Of a DNA stretch of 64,000 bases, positions 1 to 7,777 are shown in pieces; position 1 is the stretch's first letter; every line of letters starts with the position of its first letter. The stretch comes from CAYTZH01 sp964442285 (GTDB lineage: Bacteria; Myxococcota_A; UBA9160; JAFDET01). The notes under the pieces are model-generated. The model was not told the origin of the DNA, searched no databases, and worked only from the letters and a program-made list of their open reading frames with translations. The position numbers and the translations under genes were made by a program. The stretch is taken from the NCBI GenBank assembly GCA_964442285.1, contig CAYTZH010000007.1, positions 62,001-126,000 on the forward strand, read 5' to 3'.

Positions 1-344
1 AGATCCGCCATCTCGCAAAACCGTTCGGTGACGCCCACCCGCAGGTCGTCCACCGGCCGGCTCCAGGCGAAGGCCAGGGTGCGCCGGTGGAACACCGCGG
101 CGCGCCCCCCCGCGAGGCGCAGCACCGGGGCGAAGCCGGCGGCCCGGGCGGCCTCCACGGCGCGCGGGTAGCCCGGACGGGTGCGGTCGAAGACCGAGAA
201 GGCCAGCACGTCGTCGGTGGCGTACAGGCGCAGGCACTCGGGCACCTCGCCCCGGGCCACCCGCAGCAGCAGCGCCCGGGAGACCGCGGTGTCGAAGCCG
301 GGCCGGCCGGGGAAGGCGGTCTCGATCAGCCGGATCTCGCGCAT
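1..344 (-). CDS. Lipoate-protein ligase A-like protein (partial)
   Basis: The first 114 residues of a protein that runs off the left edge of the window. The stretch LRLAGGRAAVFH at about residue 65 matches the Gly-rich substrate-binding loop of the biotin/lipoate A/B ligase fold (usual form RxxGGxAVxH). Such enzymes attach or transfer lipoyl or octanoyl groups to lysines of 2-oxoacid dehydrogenase and glycine-cleavage proteins in the cytoplasm. The catalytic lysine region lies outside the window, so ligase (LplA) and octanoyltransferase (LipM/LipL) cannot be told apart. The ATG at 344 is the only sensible start. The gene is divergent from the next one across about 70 bases. Confidence 0.6.
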   Translation of the reverse strand, partial: MREIRLIETAFPGRPGFDTAVSRALLLRVARGEVPECLRLYATDDVLAFSVFDRTRPGYPRAVEAARAAGFAPVLRLAGGRAAVFHRRTLAFAWSRPVDDLRVGVTERFCEMAD

Positions 345-414
345 GCGGGGAGCCTAGCGAGGCGTCCGACGCCGTCCCGTCGCGCGGAGCGGCGACGCCC
401 GGGGCTGTGCGAGA

Positions 415-1449
415 ATGCGCCAGCAGCGGGGAGCCGACGTGGACGCGAGGCCCGTGGACCTGCAGCCCTGGATCGACCGCGTGCGCACCCTCGTGGACGC
501 CCACCGCCTCGAGGCGCCGGGGGCCTACGCCCGCTGGCGCGCTGCCGGGCCCGGGCGCCAGCGCGACCTCGACCCGTACGGCTGCGCCGACGCCGCCAAC
601 CTGCTCTACACCCTCGGCGACCTGCCGCGCGACCCGGGGGAGCGGGCCGGCTTCGTCGAGACGCTTCGGGCCCTGCAGGACCCGGAGACCGGCCTCTACC
701 GCGAGGCGACGCACCACGAGATCCACACCACGGCCCACTGCCTCGGGGCGCTGCAGCTCTTCGACGCGGGTCCCCGGCACGCGCTCGCGGCCCTGGCGCC
801 TCTGGCGGAGCCCGGCGCCCTCGAGGACTTCCTCGCCGCGCTCGACTGGCGGGACGACCCCTGGCTGGCCTCCCACCGCGGGGCCGGGGTCTACGCGGCG
901 CGGGTGCTGGCCGGCGAGGCGAGCCGGGACTGGGAGCGCCGCTACTTCGCCTGGCTGGACGCCGAGAGCGATCCCGAGACCGGCCTCTGGCGCCGCGGGC
1001 TCGTGTCGCCCCCCTACCGCTGGGGCGAGAGCCGCTTCCCCCACCTCGCCGGCACCTTCCACTATCTCTTCAACCTGGAGCACGCCCGGCGCCCCCTGCC
1101 CCACCCCGCGGCCCTGGTGGACACCTGTCTCGCGATCGGCGCCGAGGATCCCTATCCGCTCGGTCGCCTGGTGAGCTTCGCCGAGGTGGACTGGGTCTAC
1201 TGCCTGGGGCGGGCCCTGGCCCAGAGCGGTCACCGGCGCGGGGAGGCGATGGCGGCGCTGGAGGCCTTCTGCGGCCGTTACGTGGCGTTCCTGACCGGGC
1301 TCGACCTCGAGGCCGACGACGGCGCCGCCGACCTCCACCGCCTGTTCGGGGCCGTCTGCTGCCTGGCGGAGCTGCAGCGGCTCTTGCCGGGACGTCTGGA
1401 CACCCGGCGCCCGCTGCAGCTGGTGCTCGACCGCCGGCCGTTCATTTGA
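415..1449 (+). CDS. Predicted alpha/alpha-toroid protein, function unknown
   Basis: A 344-residue soluble protein rich in Trp, Tyr and Leu, with no signal peptide or membrane segment. The motif DPETGL appears twice (residues 89-94 and 186-191). Each copy sits before a helix pair of the type seen in terpene cyclase/prenyltransferase-like alpha/alpha barrels, where such repeats punctuate helical hairpins. No DxDD or other cyclase catalytic motif is visible, so enzyme activity is not claimed. The ATG at 415 or an in-frame GTG at 439 could start it. It is not part of an obvious operon; the next gene on this strand begins 67 bases downstream. Confidence 0.6.
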   Translation: MRQQRGADVDARPVDLQPWIDRVRTLVDAHRLEAPGAYARWRAAGPGRQRDLDPYGCADAANLLYTLGDLPRDPGERAGFVETLRALQDPETGLYREATHHEIHTTAHCLGALQLFDAGPRHALAALAPLAEPGALEDFLAALDWRDDPWLASHRGAGVYAARVLAGEASRDWERRYFAWLDAESDPETGLWRRGLVSPPYRWGESRFPHLAGTFHYLFNLEHARRPLPHPAALVDTCLAIGAEDPYPLGRLVSFAEVDWVYCLGRALAQSGHRRGEAMAALEAFCGRYVAFLTGLDLEADDGAADLHRLFGAVCCLAELQRLLPGRLDTRRPLQLVLDRRPFI

Positions 1450-1516
1450 GCCGCGCGCCCGCTAGCGCGTCGCCGCGGACGGCGAAACCCCGTGGAGTCG
1501 GAGGACATCGGAGGCG

Positions 1517-2386
1517 GTGATGCGCGTCCACCGCCTCGCCCTGCTGCTTCCCCTGCTGGCGGCCTGCGCCACGATCGCCCCGCCGGGTGCGCCGGCGCCG
1601 CCCGGCGAGGGCTTCTCCCACGCCGACCTCGACCGGGTCCTGAGTCGGTTCGTCGACGAGCGCGGGCGGGTGGACTACGCCGCGCTCGCCCGGGACCGCG
1701 CCGACCTCGACGCCTACGCCGCCCAGCTGGCCGCCGTCAGCCCCGACAGCGATCCCGAGCGCTTTCCCACGACCGATCACCGCCTGGCCTATTGGATCAA
1801 CGCCTACAACGCCGCCGTCCTGGTGCTCGTGCTCGACCACTACCCGGTCTCCAGCGTGCGGGACGTCCGGCCGCCCTGGCCGCTCTTCTTCGTCCCGCGC
1901 CTCGCGGGCTTCTTCGTGCTCCACCGGGTGCCCCTGGGCGGGCGACCGCTCCACCTCTACGAGCTCGAGAACCGGATCGTCCGCGGACGCTTCGACGAGC
2001 CGCGCATCCACTTCGCCCTGAACTGCGCCTCCCGGGGATGTCCCCGCCTGCCGCGGCGCGCCTTTCCGGTGCGAGGCCTCGACGCCGCTCTCGAGCGCGA
2101 GGCCCGGCGCTTCTTCGCCGATCCCGAGAAGCTGCAGATCGATGCCGCGGCCGGGGAGATCCGGGTTTCGGCCATCCTCGACTGGTTCGAGGACGACTTC
2201 CTCGACGGGCTCGAGGCCGGGGTGCCCGACCGGGAGCCCTCCCTCCTCGACTACGTCCGCCGCTACCTCGAGCCCGAGGCGGCGGCCCGGCTCGACGGGG
2301 CGCGCGCGGCGGGCGCGGAGCTGGTGTTCCTGGATTACGACTGGCGCCTGAACGACGCCGGCTCGAACGAGGCTCTCCGACACTGA
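1517..2386 (+). CDS. DUF547 domain lipoprotein
   Basis: A 289-residue protein with a lipoprotein signal peptide (lipobox LLAAC at residues 13-17). The body matches the DUF547 family: a YWINAYNA block at about residue 92, a central LYELEN block and the conserved FALNCASRGCP block at about residue 175. The family is widespread in Gram-negative bacteria and has no established biochemical function; the Asn/Cys/His-rich core suggests a papain- or transglutaminase-like fold, which is inference. GTG 1517 and ATG 1520 are adjacent alternative starts behind the purine-rich GGAGGCG. A 149-residue membrane protein follows 34 bases downstream on the same strand and may be co-transcribed. Confidence 0.8.
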   Translation: MMRVHRLALLLPLLAACATIAPPGAPAPPGEGFSHADLDRVLSRFVDERGRVDYAALARDRADLDAYAAQLAAVSPDSDPERFPTTDHRLAYWINAYNAAVLVLVLDHYPVSSVRDVRPPWPLFFVPRLAGFFVLHRVPLGGRPLHLYELENRIVRGRFDEPRIHFALNCASRGCPRLPRRAFPVRGLDAALEREARRFFADPEKLQIDAAAGEIRVSAILDWFEDDFLDGLEAGVPDREPSLLDYVRRYLEPEAAARLDGARAAGAELVFLDYDWRLNDAGSNEALRH

Positions 2387-2420
2387 CAGCGGCCCTCCGC
2401 AAGTTACGCTCTGCCGCGTC

Positions 2421-2870
2421 GTGTGGATCCCCGTTCCCATCGTGCTGGGCATCCAGATCCTGGCCGCGGCGAGCATGCTCGGCGTGATCTGGGTGATCCA
2501 GTGGGTGCACTACCCTTCCATGGCCTACGTCGACCCGGGGCGCTTCGAGGACGCCCACCGCCAGCACACCGCGCGCATCACCCACATCGTGCTGCCGGCC
2601 ATGGGCCTGGAGCTCGTCGCCGCCCTCGCGGCTCCTCTGCTCGAGCCCGCGCTCTGGCGCTCGCCGCTCTACCTCGTGGCCGGGCTCGCCCTCGCGGCGG
2701 CCTGGATCTCCACGGCAGTCGTCCAAGTCCCCCTGCACGCACGACTCGCCGAGGGCTTTTCGCCCGAGCACGTGGCCCGCCTGGTGTGGACCAACTGGAT
2801 CCGTACGGCGGCCTGGTCGCTGCGTGTCCCGACCCTGTGTCTGCTCGTGGCTCGCGGCCACGTGTCCTAA
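2421..2870 (+). CDS. Small integral membrane protein, four predicted helices
   Basis: A 149-residue hydrophobic protein with a GTG start. Four membrane-spanning stretches can be seen at about residues 5-27, 50-72, 78-98 and 122-145. Between helices 1 and 2 lies a conserved-looking polar segment (WVHYPSM...FEDAHRQHTARI) with three His, and a second polar loop precedes helix 4 (RLVWTNWIRT). The pattern resembles uncharacterised four-helix inner-membrane families such as DUF1772, but I cannot assign it firmly. It follows the DUF547 gene closely and is convergent with an esterase gene. Confidence 0.55.
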   Translation: MWIPVPIVLGIQILAAASMLGVIWVIQWVHYPSMAYVDPGRFEDAHRQHTARITHIVLPAMGLELVAALAAPLLEPALWRSPLYLVAGLALAAAWISTAVVQVPLHARLAEGFSPEHVARLVWTNWIRTAAWSLRVPTLCLLVARGHVS

Positions 2871-2922
2871 CGAGACCATCCCTCGGTTGCGACTCGGCCC
2901 GCAGCGCCAAGGGAGGCAGTGA

Positions 2923-3891
2923 CTACGACGGCTCGGGACCGTTCGCCTGGGCGACCGCGCGCGCCTCGCCACCGATCACGCGGTCGAGGAAATCGAACGC
3001 CAGCCGCTCCTGGCGGCCGCCGAAGAGCCAGGTGGTGAAGTGCCCGAATCGGGCCAGCTCGAGCTGCGCCGGGACGCCGACACGGCGCAGCGAGTCCACC
3101 AGGCGCCTCGCCTGGCTCACGCCGATCAGGGCGTCGAGCCGACCGTGGTAGAGAAACCCCGGCGGGTCGTCCGCGCTGACGAACGTGAGGGGCGAGGCGG
3201 CCGACGCGAGATCGGGCCGCTCCTTGGCGGATGCACCCAGGAGCCGCGGCACGGCCGGGTTCGGCGGCAGGGCGCGCAGGTCGCTCGGCGTGCCGCCGGC
3301 GACGAAGGCCTGCACACGGCTGGAGACCCCGGGGAAGGCCGTCGGGCCCTCGAGCCCGGCCTCCGGACCGCTGGTCGCGAGGAGCGCCGAGAGGTGACCG
3401 CCCGCCGAGTACCCGAGCGCCGCGATCCGCTCCGGATCCACGCCCAGCAGGGAGGACCGGGACCGCATCCAGCGCACGACCTCCTTCAGATCGTGGATCT
3501 GGGCAGGGAACTGGTGCCGGGGCGCCAGGCGGTAGCGAGGCGCGACGGCCACGTAGCCCCGCTCCGCCGCTCGGCGGGCGAGGCGGGCCACATCGCGCTT
3601 GTTGCCGCTGACCCAGCCGCCGGGGTGGATGACCACCACGCCGGGGAAGCGCCCGAAGCGGGGCCGATAGACGTCGGCCCGCAGGGCCTCGCCGTCGCGC
3701 ACGGCGTAGACCTGGTCGCGCAGGACCTGGACGGGGTTGGGGAGATCGCCGCTGTCCAGATCCGGGGCCAGCCCGGCCCGGTAGGCGGATCCGCCGCAGC
3801 CCGCCAGGAGAGCACCCGTCAGGGCACCTCCTAGAGCCGCTAAGTGTCTGATTTTAAATGAAAATGCTGAAAAACGTGCAGGGGGTTCCAC
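2923..3891 (-). CDS. Secreted alpha/beta-hydrolase esterase (lipoprotein)
   Basis: A 322-residue alpha/beta hydrolase of the BD-FAE/carboxylesterase type. It shows the oxyanion-hole motif HPGGW (about residue 90) and the nucleophile elbow GYSAGG (about residue 160), and a His in a GHFTTW context near the C-terminus completes the triad. A lipobox LLAGC at residues 28-32 predicts a periplasmic or outer-membrane lipoprotein. The only usable in-frame start is GTG 3891, preceded on the minus strand by GGGAG. The first ~17 codons are unusually A+T-rich for this genome. The likely role is hydrolysis of ester or acyl-sugar substrates outside the cytoplasm; the substrate is unknown. Confidence 0.8.
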   Translation of the reverse strand: MEPPARFSAFSFKIRHLAALGGALTGALLAGCGGSAYRAGLAPDLDSGDLPNPVQVLRDQVYAVRDGEALRADVYRPRFGRFPGVVVIHPGGWVSGNKRDVARLARRAAERGYVAVAPRYRLAPRHQFPAQIHDLKEVVRWMRSRSSLLGVDPERIAALGYSAGGHLSALLATSGPEAGLEGPTAFPGVSSRVQAFVAGGTPSDLRALPPNPAVPRLLGASAKERPDLASAASPLTFVSADDPPGFLYHGRLDALIGVSQARRLVDSLRRVGVPAQLELARFGHFTTWLFGGRQERLAFDFLDRVIGGEARAVAQANGPEPS

Positions 3892-3970
3892 GCTCGACTC
3901 TCCCGTCTCGTACCAACTGAGACGAGCGTCGATGATGTCTATGTCTTGTCAAGATTATTGAGAGAAAATC
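3841..3970. promoter_or_regulatory. A+T-rich island around the esterase start, probable promoter region
   Basis: This stretch is clearly richer in A+T than the surrounding ~73% G+C DNA. On the minus strand it contains a perfect -35-like TTGACA (complement of 3947-3952). No good -10 sits at the expected distance, so the promoter assignment rests mainly on composition and position. It lies between the porin gene stop and the esterase coding region. Confidence 0.3.
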
Positions 3971-3991
3971 TAGACATTCTGACACGCGAGG

Positions 3992-5380
3992 TCAGAGCGT
4001 GAGCGTCATCTGGACGTAGGCGAAGTCCGCATCCCCGCGCGCGGGGCTCAGGGGCGCCCGGTCGAAGAAGTCCCCCGCGAACAGGTGGGCGTAGGTCAGG
4101 TCGAGCTCGACGGTCCCCGGCACCAGCTCCCAGCGCAGCCGGAGCTCCAGCTGCGAGCCCAGGTAGCGCCCCGACTCCCCGCTCGGATCCACCAGGCCCG
4201 TGGCGCCCGCCAGGTCCCGCGCCTCTTCCAGCCAGAAGGCCCGGTAGCCCAGCAGGCCCCGCACGCCCTCGCGGAGCCTCGCCGTGAGCCGGACTCCCGG
4301 CGAGTGCAGGTTGGATCGCGCGAAGGGGCCGTAGATCGCGGTCGGACCGAAGTCGAAGCGCCGGGCCCCGAAGAGGGTGTCGAAGCGGGCGTTGTGGCCG
4401 TCGAGCAGGTTCTCGTCGCCGCTGGCGTAGTCGTACTCGAGCCCGAATCGCGGTGCGGCCGGGATCGCCGCGGTGTAGCCCACGTCGACGTGGACGAAGC
4501 CCGCCCGGTGATCGAGATCCCGCACGGAGGAGGCATTGGCCCTCGACTCGCCGAGCTGGAAAGCCGCCTCGAGGGTGTAGTCGAGCCGCGCGGGCTTCTG
4601 CTCCCGGTACACCCGGAAGCCGGGCGTGACGAGCTGGCGGTTGCGGGTCAGGCGGTTGGGTCGATCGTCGTCCTCGCCCAGGCCGAAGACGAAGAGCTCG
4701 AGGTGGTCCTCCCAGGGCAGCTCGGTCTCGTAGAAGAGGCCCCAGAAGCGGGCCTCGAAGCCTTCGCGGTCGAAGTGGATCTGGTCCTCGCGCAGAGCCT
4801 CGAAGCTCGACGGCCGCCGCTGGACCGGCAGCAGGTAGAAGCCGCGCAGGTGGTGGCCAGGCGCCACCTCGATCCGGGCGTCGACCCCCGTGAAGCCGTT
4901 GATCGTGTTCCGGGTGCGGTTGCGCGCCACGAAGCGGCGGCTGCCCACGTTCAGGGTGATCCGGCCGGCGCGCAGCTCGGCCTTGCGGCCTCCGATCTCG
5001 CCGGAGAGCTCGACGTAGGCCTGCAGCAGCTCGACCGGATTGACCACCCCGGTGTTCAGGAAGGAGCTCGCATCGTGGACGAAGGCGCGGGAGTCCTGCA
5101 GCTCGCCGCCGAGCGTCAGCCAGGGCAGGGGCTGGAAGCGCACGTGCAGCAGCGTGCGCAGCGCCACGATCTGGTCCGCGGCGTCGCTGCGGGGACGGAA
5201 CGGATCGTCCAGGTACTCGTAGCGGGTGCGCTGGACGAGCGACACCGAGAGCGCCTCGGGCAGGCCGAGGAGGTCGTCGAGGCGCCAGGGGGCCTCGGCG
5301 GCGGCCGGCGCCGCCCCCAGGCCGACGAGCAGCGCCACGAGCCAGGGCACCGGGCCGCCCGCCCGCCGGGCCCGCCTCAC
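3992..5380 (-). CDS. Outer-membrane beta-barrel porin, alginate-export family, coupled to tungstate transporter
   Basis: A 462-residue protein with an N-terminal signal peptide (cleavage near APAAAEA, about residue 28). A long run of alternating hydrophobic/aromatic strands follows, ending in a beta-signal-like terminus (FAYVQMTLTL). Features such as NTINGFTGVDAR and YDYASGDEN match the alginate-export (AlgE-like) porin family, which is used for many anionic substrates. Its start overlaps the tupA stop by four bases (ATGA), so it is very probably translated with the tungstate genes. The context suggests, without proof, an outer-membrane channel for an oxyanion such as tungstate or molybdate. 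Confidence 0.8.
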   Translation of the reverse strand: MRRARRAGGPVPWLVALLVGLGAAPAAAEAPWRLDDLLGLPEALSVSLVQRTRYEYLDDPFRPRSDAADQIVALRTLLHVRFQPLPWLTLGGELQDSRAFVHDASSFLNTGVVNPVELLQAYVELSGEIGGRKAELRAGRITLNVGSRRFVARNRTRNTINGFTGVDARIEVAPGHHLRGFYLLPVQRRPSSFEALREDQIHFDREGFEARFWGLFYETELPWEDHLELFVFGLGEDDDRPNRLTRNRQLVTPGFRVYREQKPARLDYTLEAAFQLGESRANASSVRDLDHRAGFVHVDVGYTAAIPAAPRFGLEYDYASGDENLLDGHNARFDTLFGARRFDFGPTAIYGPFARSNLHSPGVRLTARLREGVRGLLGYRAFWLEEARDLAGATGLVDPSGESGRYLGSQLELRLRWELVPGTVELDLTYAHLFAGDFFDRAPLSPARGDADFAYVQMTLTL

Positions 5381-6219
5381 GGCGTCTCCGCCCGGGCGGC
5401 GTTGGGGAAGAAGGCCTGCTCCCCGTCGATGCGGAACTCGGCGATCGCCTGCTGGCCCGCCGGCGAGACCAGCCAGGCCACGAAGCGCCGGGCGTCCTCG
5501 GCCTTGACGTGGGGGTGGCGCCGGGGGTCGACGGCGATCACCCCATAGGGGTTGAACAGGGGCGGGTCGTTCTCGAACAGCAGCTCGAGATCGCCGCGGT
5601 TGGCGAATCGGAGCCAGGTCCCGCGGTCGGTCAGCGTGTAGGCGCCCAGCCCGCTGGCCACGTTCAGGGTGGCGCCCATGCCCGAGCCGGTCTCCCGGTA
5701 CCAGGCTCCGCTCGCGGCCACCGGGTCCGTGCCGGCCTGCGCCCAGAGCTCCTGCTCCTTCTTGTGGGTGCCGCTGTCGTCTCCTCGGGACGCGAACGCC
5801 GCGCGCGCGTCGGCGATCCGGTTCAGCGCGTCGGCCACGGTCCCGGCTCCGGCGACGCCCGCCGGGTCGTCGCGCGGGCCCACGATCACGAAGTCGTTGT
5901 ACATGACATCGTGTCGGGCGACGCCGTAGCCGGCGGCCACGAAGGCCTCCTCCGACGGGCGGTGATGCACCAGGAGCACGTCGGCGTCGCCCCGCTCGGC
6001 CAGCCGGATGGCCTGGCCCGTGCCCACCGACACCACCCGCACCGCCACGCCCGTCTCCGCGGTGAACCGGGGAAGGACGTGGCCGAACAGACCCGAGTTC
6101 TCCGTCGACGTGGTGGACGCCAGGGTGATGAAGCGCTCCCCGGCGGCGGTCGGTGCGCCGAGGCCCAGCAGCAGGAGGATGCTCAGCAGGATCGACGGCG
6201 GGCGCGCAACGCGGATCAT
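5377..6219 (-). CDS. tupA: Tungstate ABC transporter substrate-binding protein TupA
   Basis: A 280-residue periplasmic binding protein with a cleavable signal peptide (cleavage near PTAAGE, about residue 26). The signature STTSTENSGLF directly after the signal peptide is the oxyanion-binding segment typical of TupA rather than ModA. Further TupA-like blocks are VGTGQAIRLAERGDADVLLVHH and SRGDDSGTHKKE. It captures tungstate (WO4 2-) for delivery to TupB/TupC. ATG 6219 was chosen because it gives a complete signal peptide; it begins 23 bases after the tupC stop. The downstream porin overlaps its stop. Confidence 0.9.
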   Translation of the reverse strand: MIRVARPPSILLSILLLLGLGAPTAAGERFITLASTTSTENSGLFGHVLPRFTAETGVAVRVVSVGTGQAIRLAERGDADVLLVHHRPSEEAFVAAGYGVARHDVMYNDFVIVGPRDDPAGVAGAGTVADALNRIADARAAFASRGDDSGTHKKEQELWAQAGTDPVAASGAWYRETGSGMGATLNVASGLGAYTLTDRGTWLRFANRGDLELLFENDPPLFNPYGVIAVDPRRHPHVKAEDARRFVAWLVSPAGQQAIAEFRIDGEQAFFPNAARAETP

Positions 6220-6242
6220 CGGGCTCCTCGGCTCCAAGGACG

Positions 6243-6968
6243 TCAGGCCAGCAGCTTCCCGGACACGAAGGCGCGGGCTTCGGGGCTGGTGGGCGCCTCG
6301 AAGAAGGCCTCCGTCGCGGACCGTTCGAGGCAGCGGCCGCGGTGGAGGAAGACGATCTCGTCGGCCAGGCGCCGGGCCTGCCCCAGGTCGTGGGTGGTCA
6401 TCACGATCCGGGTGCCCGCCGCGTGGACCGTGCGCAGCAGCCCTTCCACGGCCTGCACCGCCGCGGGATCCAGGTTGGCGGTGGGCTCGTCCAGGAAGAG
6501 CACCTCGGGCTCCAGCAGCCAGGCCCGGGCGATGGCCAGCCGCTGCTGCTCGCCGCCGCTCAGGCTCCGCGCCGGCTGGCGGGCGCGCTCGGCCAGGCCG
6601 GACTCCTCCAGGGCCCGCCCCACGCGCTCGCGCCGCTCGCTCCCCCGCACGCCGTGGATGCCGAGCACGAAGGCGAGGTTGGCCTCCACGCTCCGGCGCA
6701 ACAGCACCGGCCGCTGCAGCACCATGGCCTGCCCCCGGCGCACCCGGACGGGGTCGGCGCAGGCCCAGCGCAGGCAGCCCTCGCTGGGCGCGAGCAGTCC
6801 GTGGACGATGCGCAGCAGCAGGCTCTTGCCGGCGCCGTTGGGCCCGAGGATCAGCGTGCGCCCCTGGCTGCCGAGCTCCAGATCGATCCCGCGCAGCAGG
6901 AAGCGGCTGCCGACGCGGTAGCCCACCCCGCGGAGCTGCACGGGCAGGATGGAGGCGTCGCCGCTCAT
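6243..6968 (-). CDS. tupC: Tungstate ABC transporter ATP-binding protein TupC
   Basis: A 241-residue ABC ATPase with Walker A GPNGAGKS (about residue 43), signature LSGGEQQR, Walker B VLFLDEP and the switch His in MTTHDLG. It powers tungstate import through TupB. The ATG overlaps the tupB stop by four bases (ATGA), and tupA follows after 23 bases, giving the order tupB-tupC-tupA-porin. It lacks the C-terminal TOBE/Mop domain found in ModC, which fits a Tup-type transporter. Confidence 0.9.
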   Translation of the reverse strand: MSGDASILPVQLRGVGYRVGSRFLLRGIDLELGSQGRTLILGPNGAGKSLLLRIVHGLLAPSEGCLRWACADPVRVRRGQAMVLQRPVLLRRSVEANLAFVLGIHGVRGSERRERVGRALEESGLAERARQPARSLSGGEQQRLAIARAWLLEPEVLFLDEPTANLDPAAVQAVEGLLRTVHAAGTRIVMTTHDLGQARRLADEIVFLHRGRCLERSATEAFFEAPTSPEARAFVSGKLLA

Positions 6969-7678
6969 GCCAGCGCCGTCTCCATCCGTCGCGCCCCGGC
7001 CCGACCGAGGAGCGCCAGCGCATTCACCGCGAGCGACAGGCTGAGCAGGATCATGCCGAGCGCCAGCGCCAGGGGCAGGTCGCCCTTGCTGGTCTCGAGG
7101 GCGATGGCCGTGGTCATCACGCGGGTCACGTGGGCGATATTGCCCCCCACGATGATCACGGCGCCCACCTCGGCGATGGCGCGGCCGAATCCCGCGAGGA
7201 CCGCCGTGGCCAGAGAGGGGCGGCCCTCCCAGAGCAGGGTCGGCACCGAGCGCAGCCGGCCCACGCCGAGGGAGCGGAGCTGGTCCGCGTACTCGGCCTC
7301 GAGGTCGGCCACGGTCTGGCGGGCCAGCGCGGCGACGATGGGCAGGACGATCACGGCCTGCACCAGCACCATGGCCGTGGGCGTGAAGAGCAGCCCCAGC
7401 TCGCCCAGGGGGCCGGAGCGGGAGAGCAGCAGGTAGACGGCCAGCCCCGCCACCACGGGCGGAAGGCCCATGAGCGCGTTCGTGATCGCCACGATCGCGC
7501 CCCGACCCGGGAAGGCGAAGACGGCGAGCAGGCCGCCGGCGGGAAGACCGACGGCGGCGGCCAGCAGCGTGGCCGAGCCGCTGACCCGGAGCGAGAGGCC
7601 CACGATCTCGAGCAGGTCGGGGTCTGCGCTCACGACCAGATGCAGGGCCAGCAGGAAGGGGTTGCTCGCGTCCGACAC
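6965..7678 (-). CDS. tupB: Tungstate ABC transporter permease TupB
   Basis: A 237-residue inner-membrane permease of the BPD-transport family with about five to six hydrophobic segments. The EAA-type coupling loop appears as DLEAEYADQLRSLGVGR (about residue 128), where TupC should dock. The stretch AIAEVGAVIIVGGNI is strongly conserved in TupB-type permeases. It is the first gene of the operon and is preceded by about 100 non-coding bases that contain two inverted repeats, likely the site of promoter and regulator binding. Confidence 0.9.
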   Translation of the reverse strand: MSDASNPFLLALHLVVSADPDLLEIVGLSLRVSGSATLLAAAVGLPAGGLLAVFAFPGRGAIVAITNALMGLPPVVAGLAVYLLLSRSGPLGELGLLFTPTAMVLVQAVIVLPIVAALARQTVADLEAEYADQLRSLGVGRLRSVPTLLWEGRPSLATAVLAGFGRAIAEVGAVIIVGGNIAHVTRVMTTAIALETSKGDLPLALALGMILLSLSLAVNALALLGRAGARRMETALA

Positions 7679-7713
7679 GCTCCGGCCTCGAAGACGGCAG
7701 AAGGCCGCAGCGT

Positions 7714-7729
7714 ACCCGACCCGTCGGGT
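7714..7729. promoter_or_regulatory. Perfect inverted repeat upstream of tupB
   Basis: The 7-base arms ACCCGAC (7714-7720) and GTCGGGT (7723-7729) are exact inverted copies separated by CC. The repeat lies 36 bases upstream of tupB, where the mRNA leader or promoter would be. The two-base spacer suits a protein operator better than an RNA hairpin. Confidence 0.35.
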
Positions 7730-7732
7730 GCC

Positions 7733-7756
7733 CGCTATTCCTCTCCGGGTATAGCG
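7733..7756. promoter_or_regulatory. CGCTAT-N12-ATAGCG dyad upstream of tupB, candidate oxyanion-regulator operator
   Basis: The exact dyad CGCTAT (7733-7738) / ATAGCG (7751-7756) has a 12-base spacer. CG(N)TAT-type half-sites with dyad symmetry are characteristic of ModE-family molybdate/tungstate regulators, so this is a candidate operator for the tup operon. On the minus strand it also includes a TATACC -10-like element. The assignment is inference from position and symmetry. Confidence 0.4.
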
Positions 7757-7777
7757 CTGTAGGGAGCGCGGCGGCGC

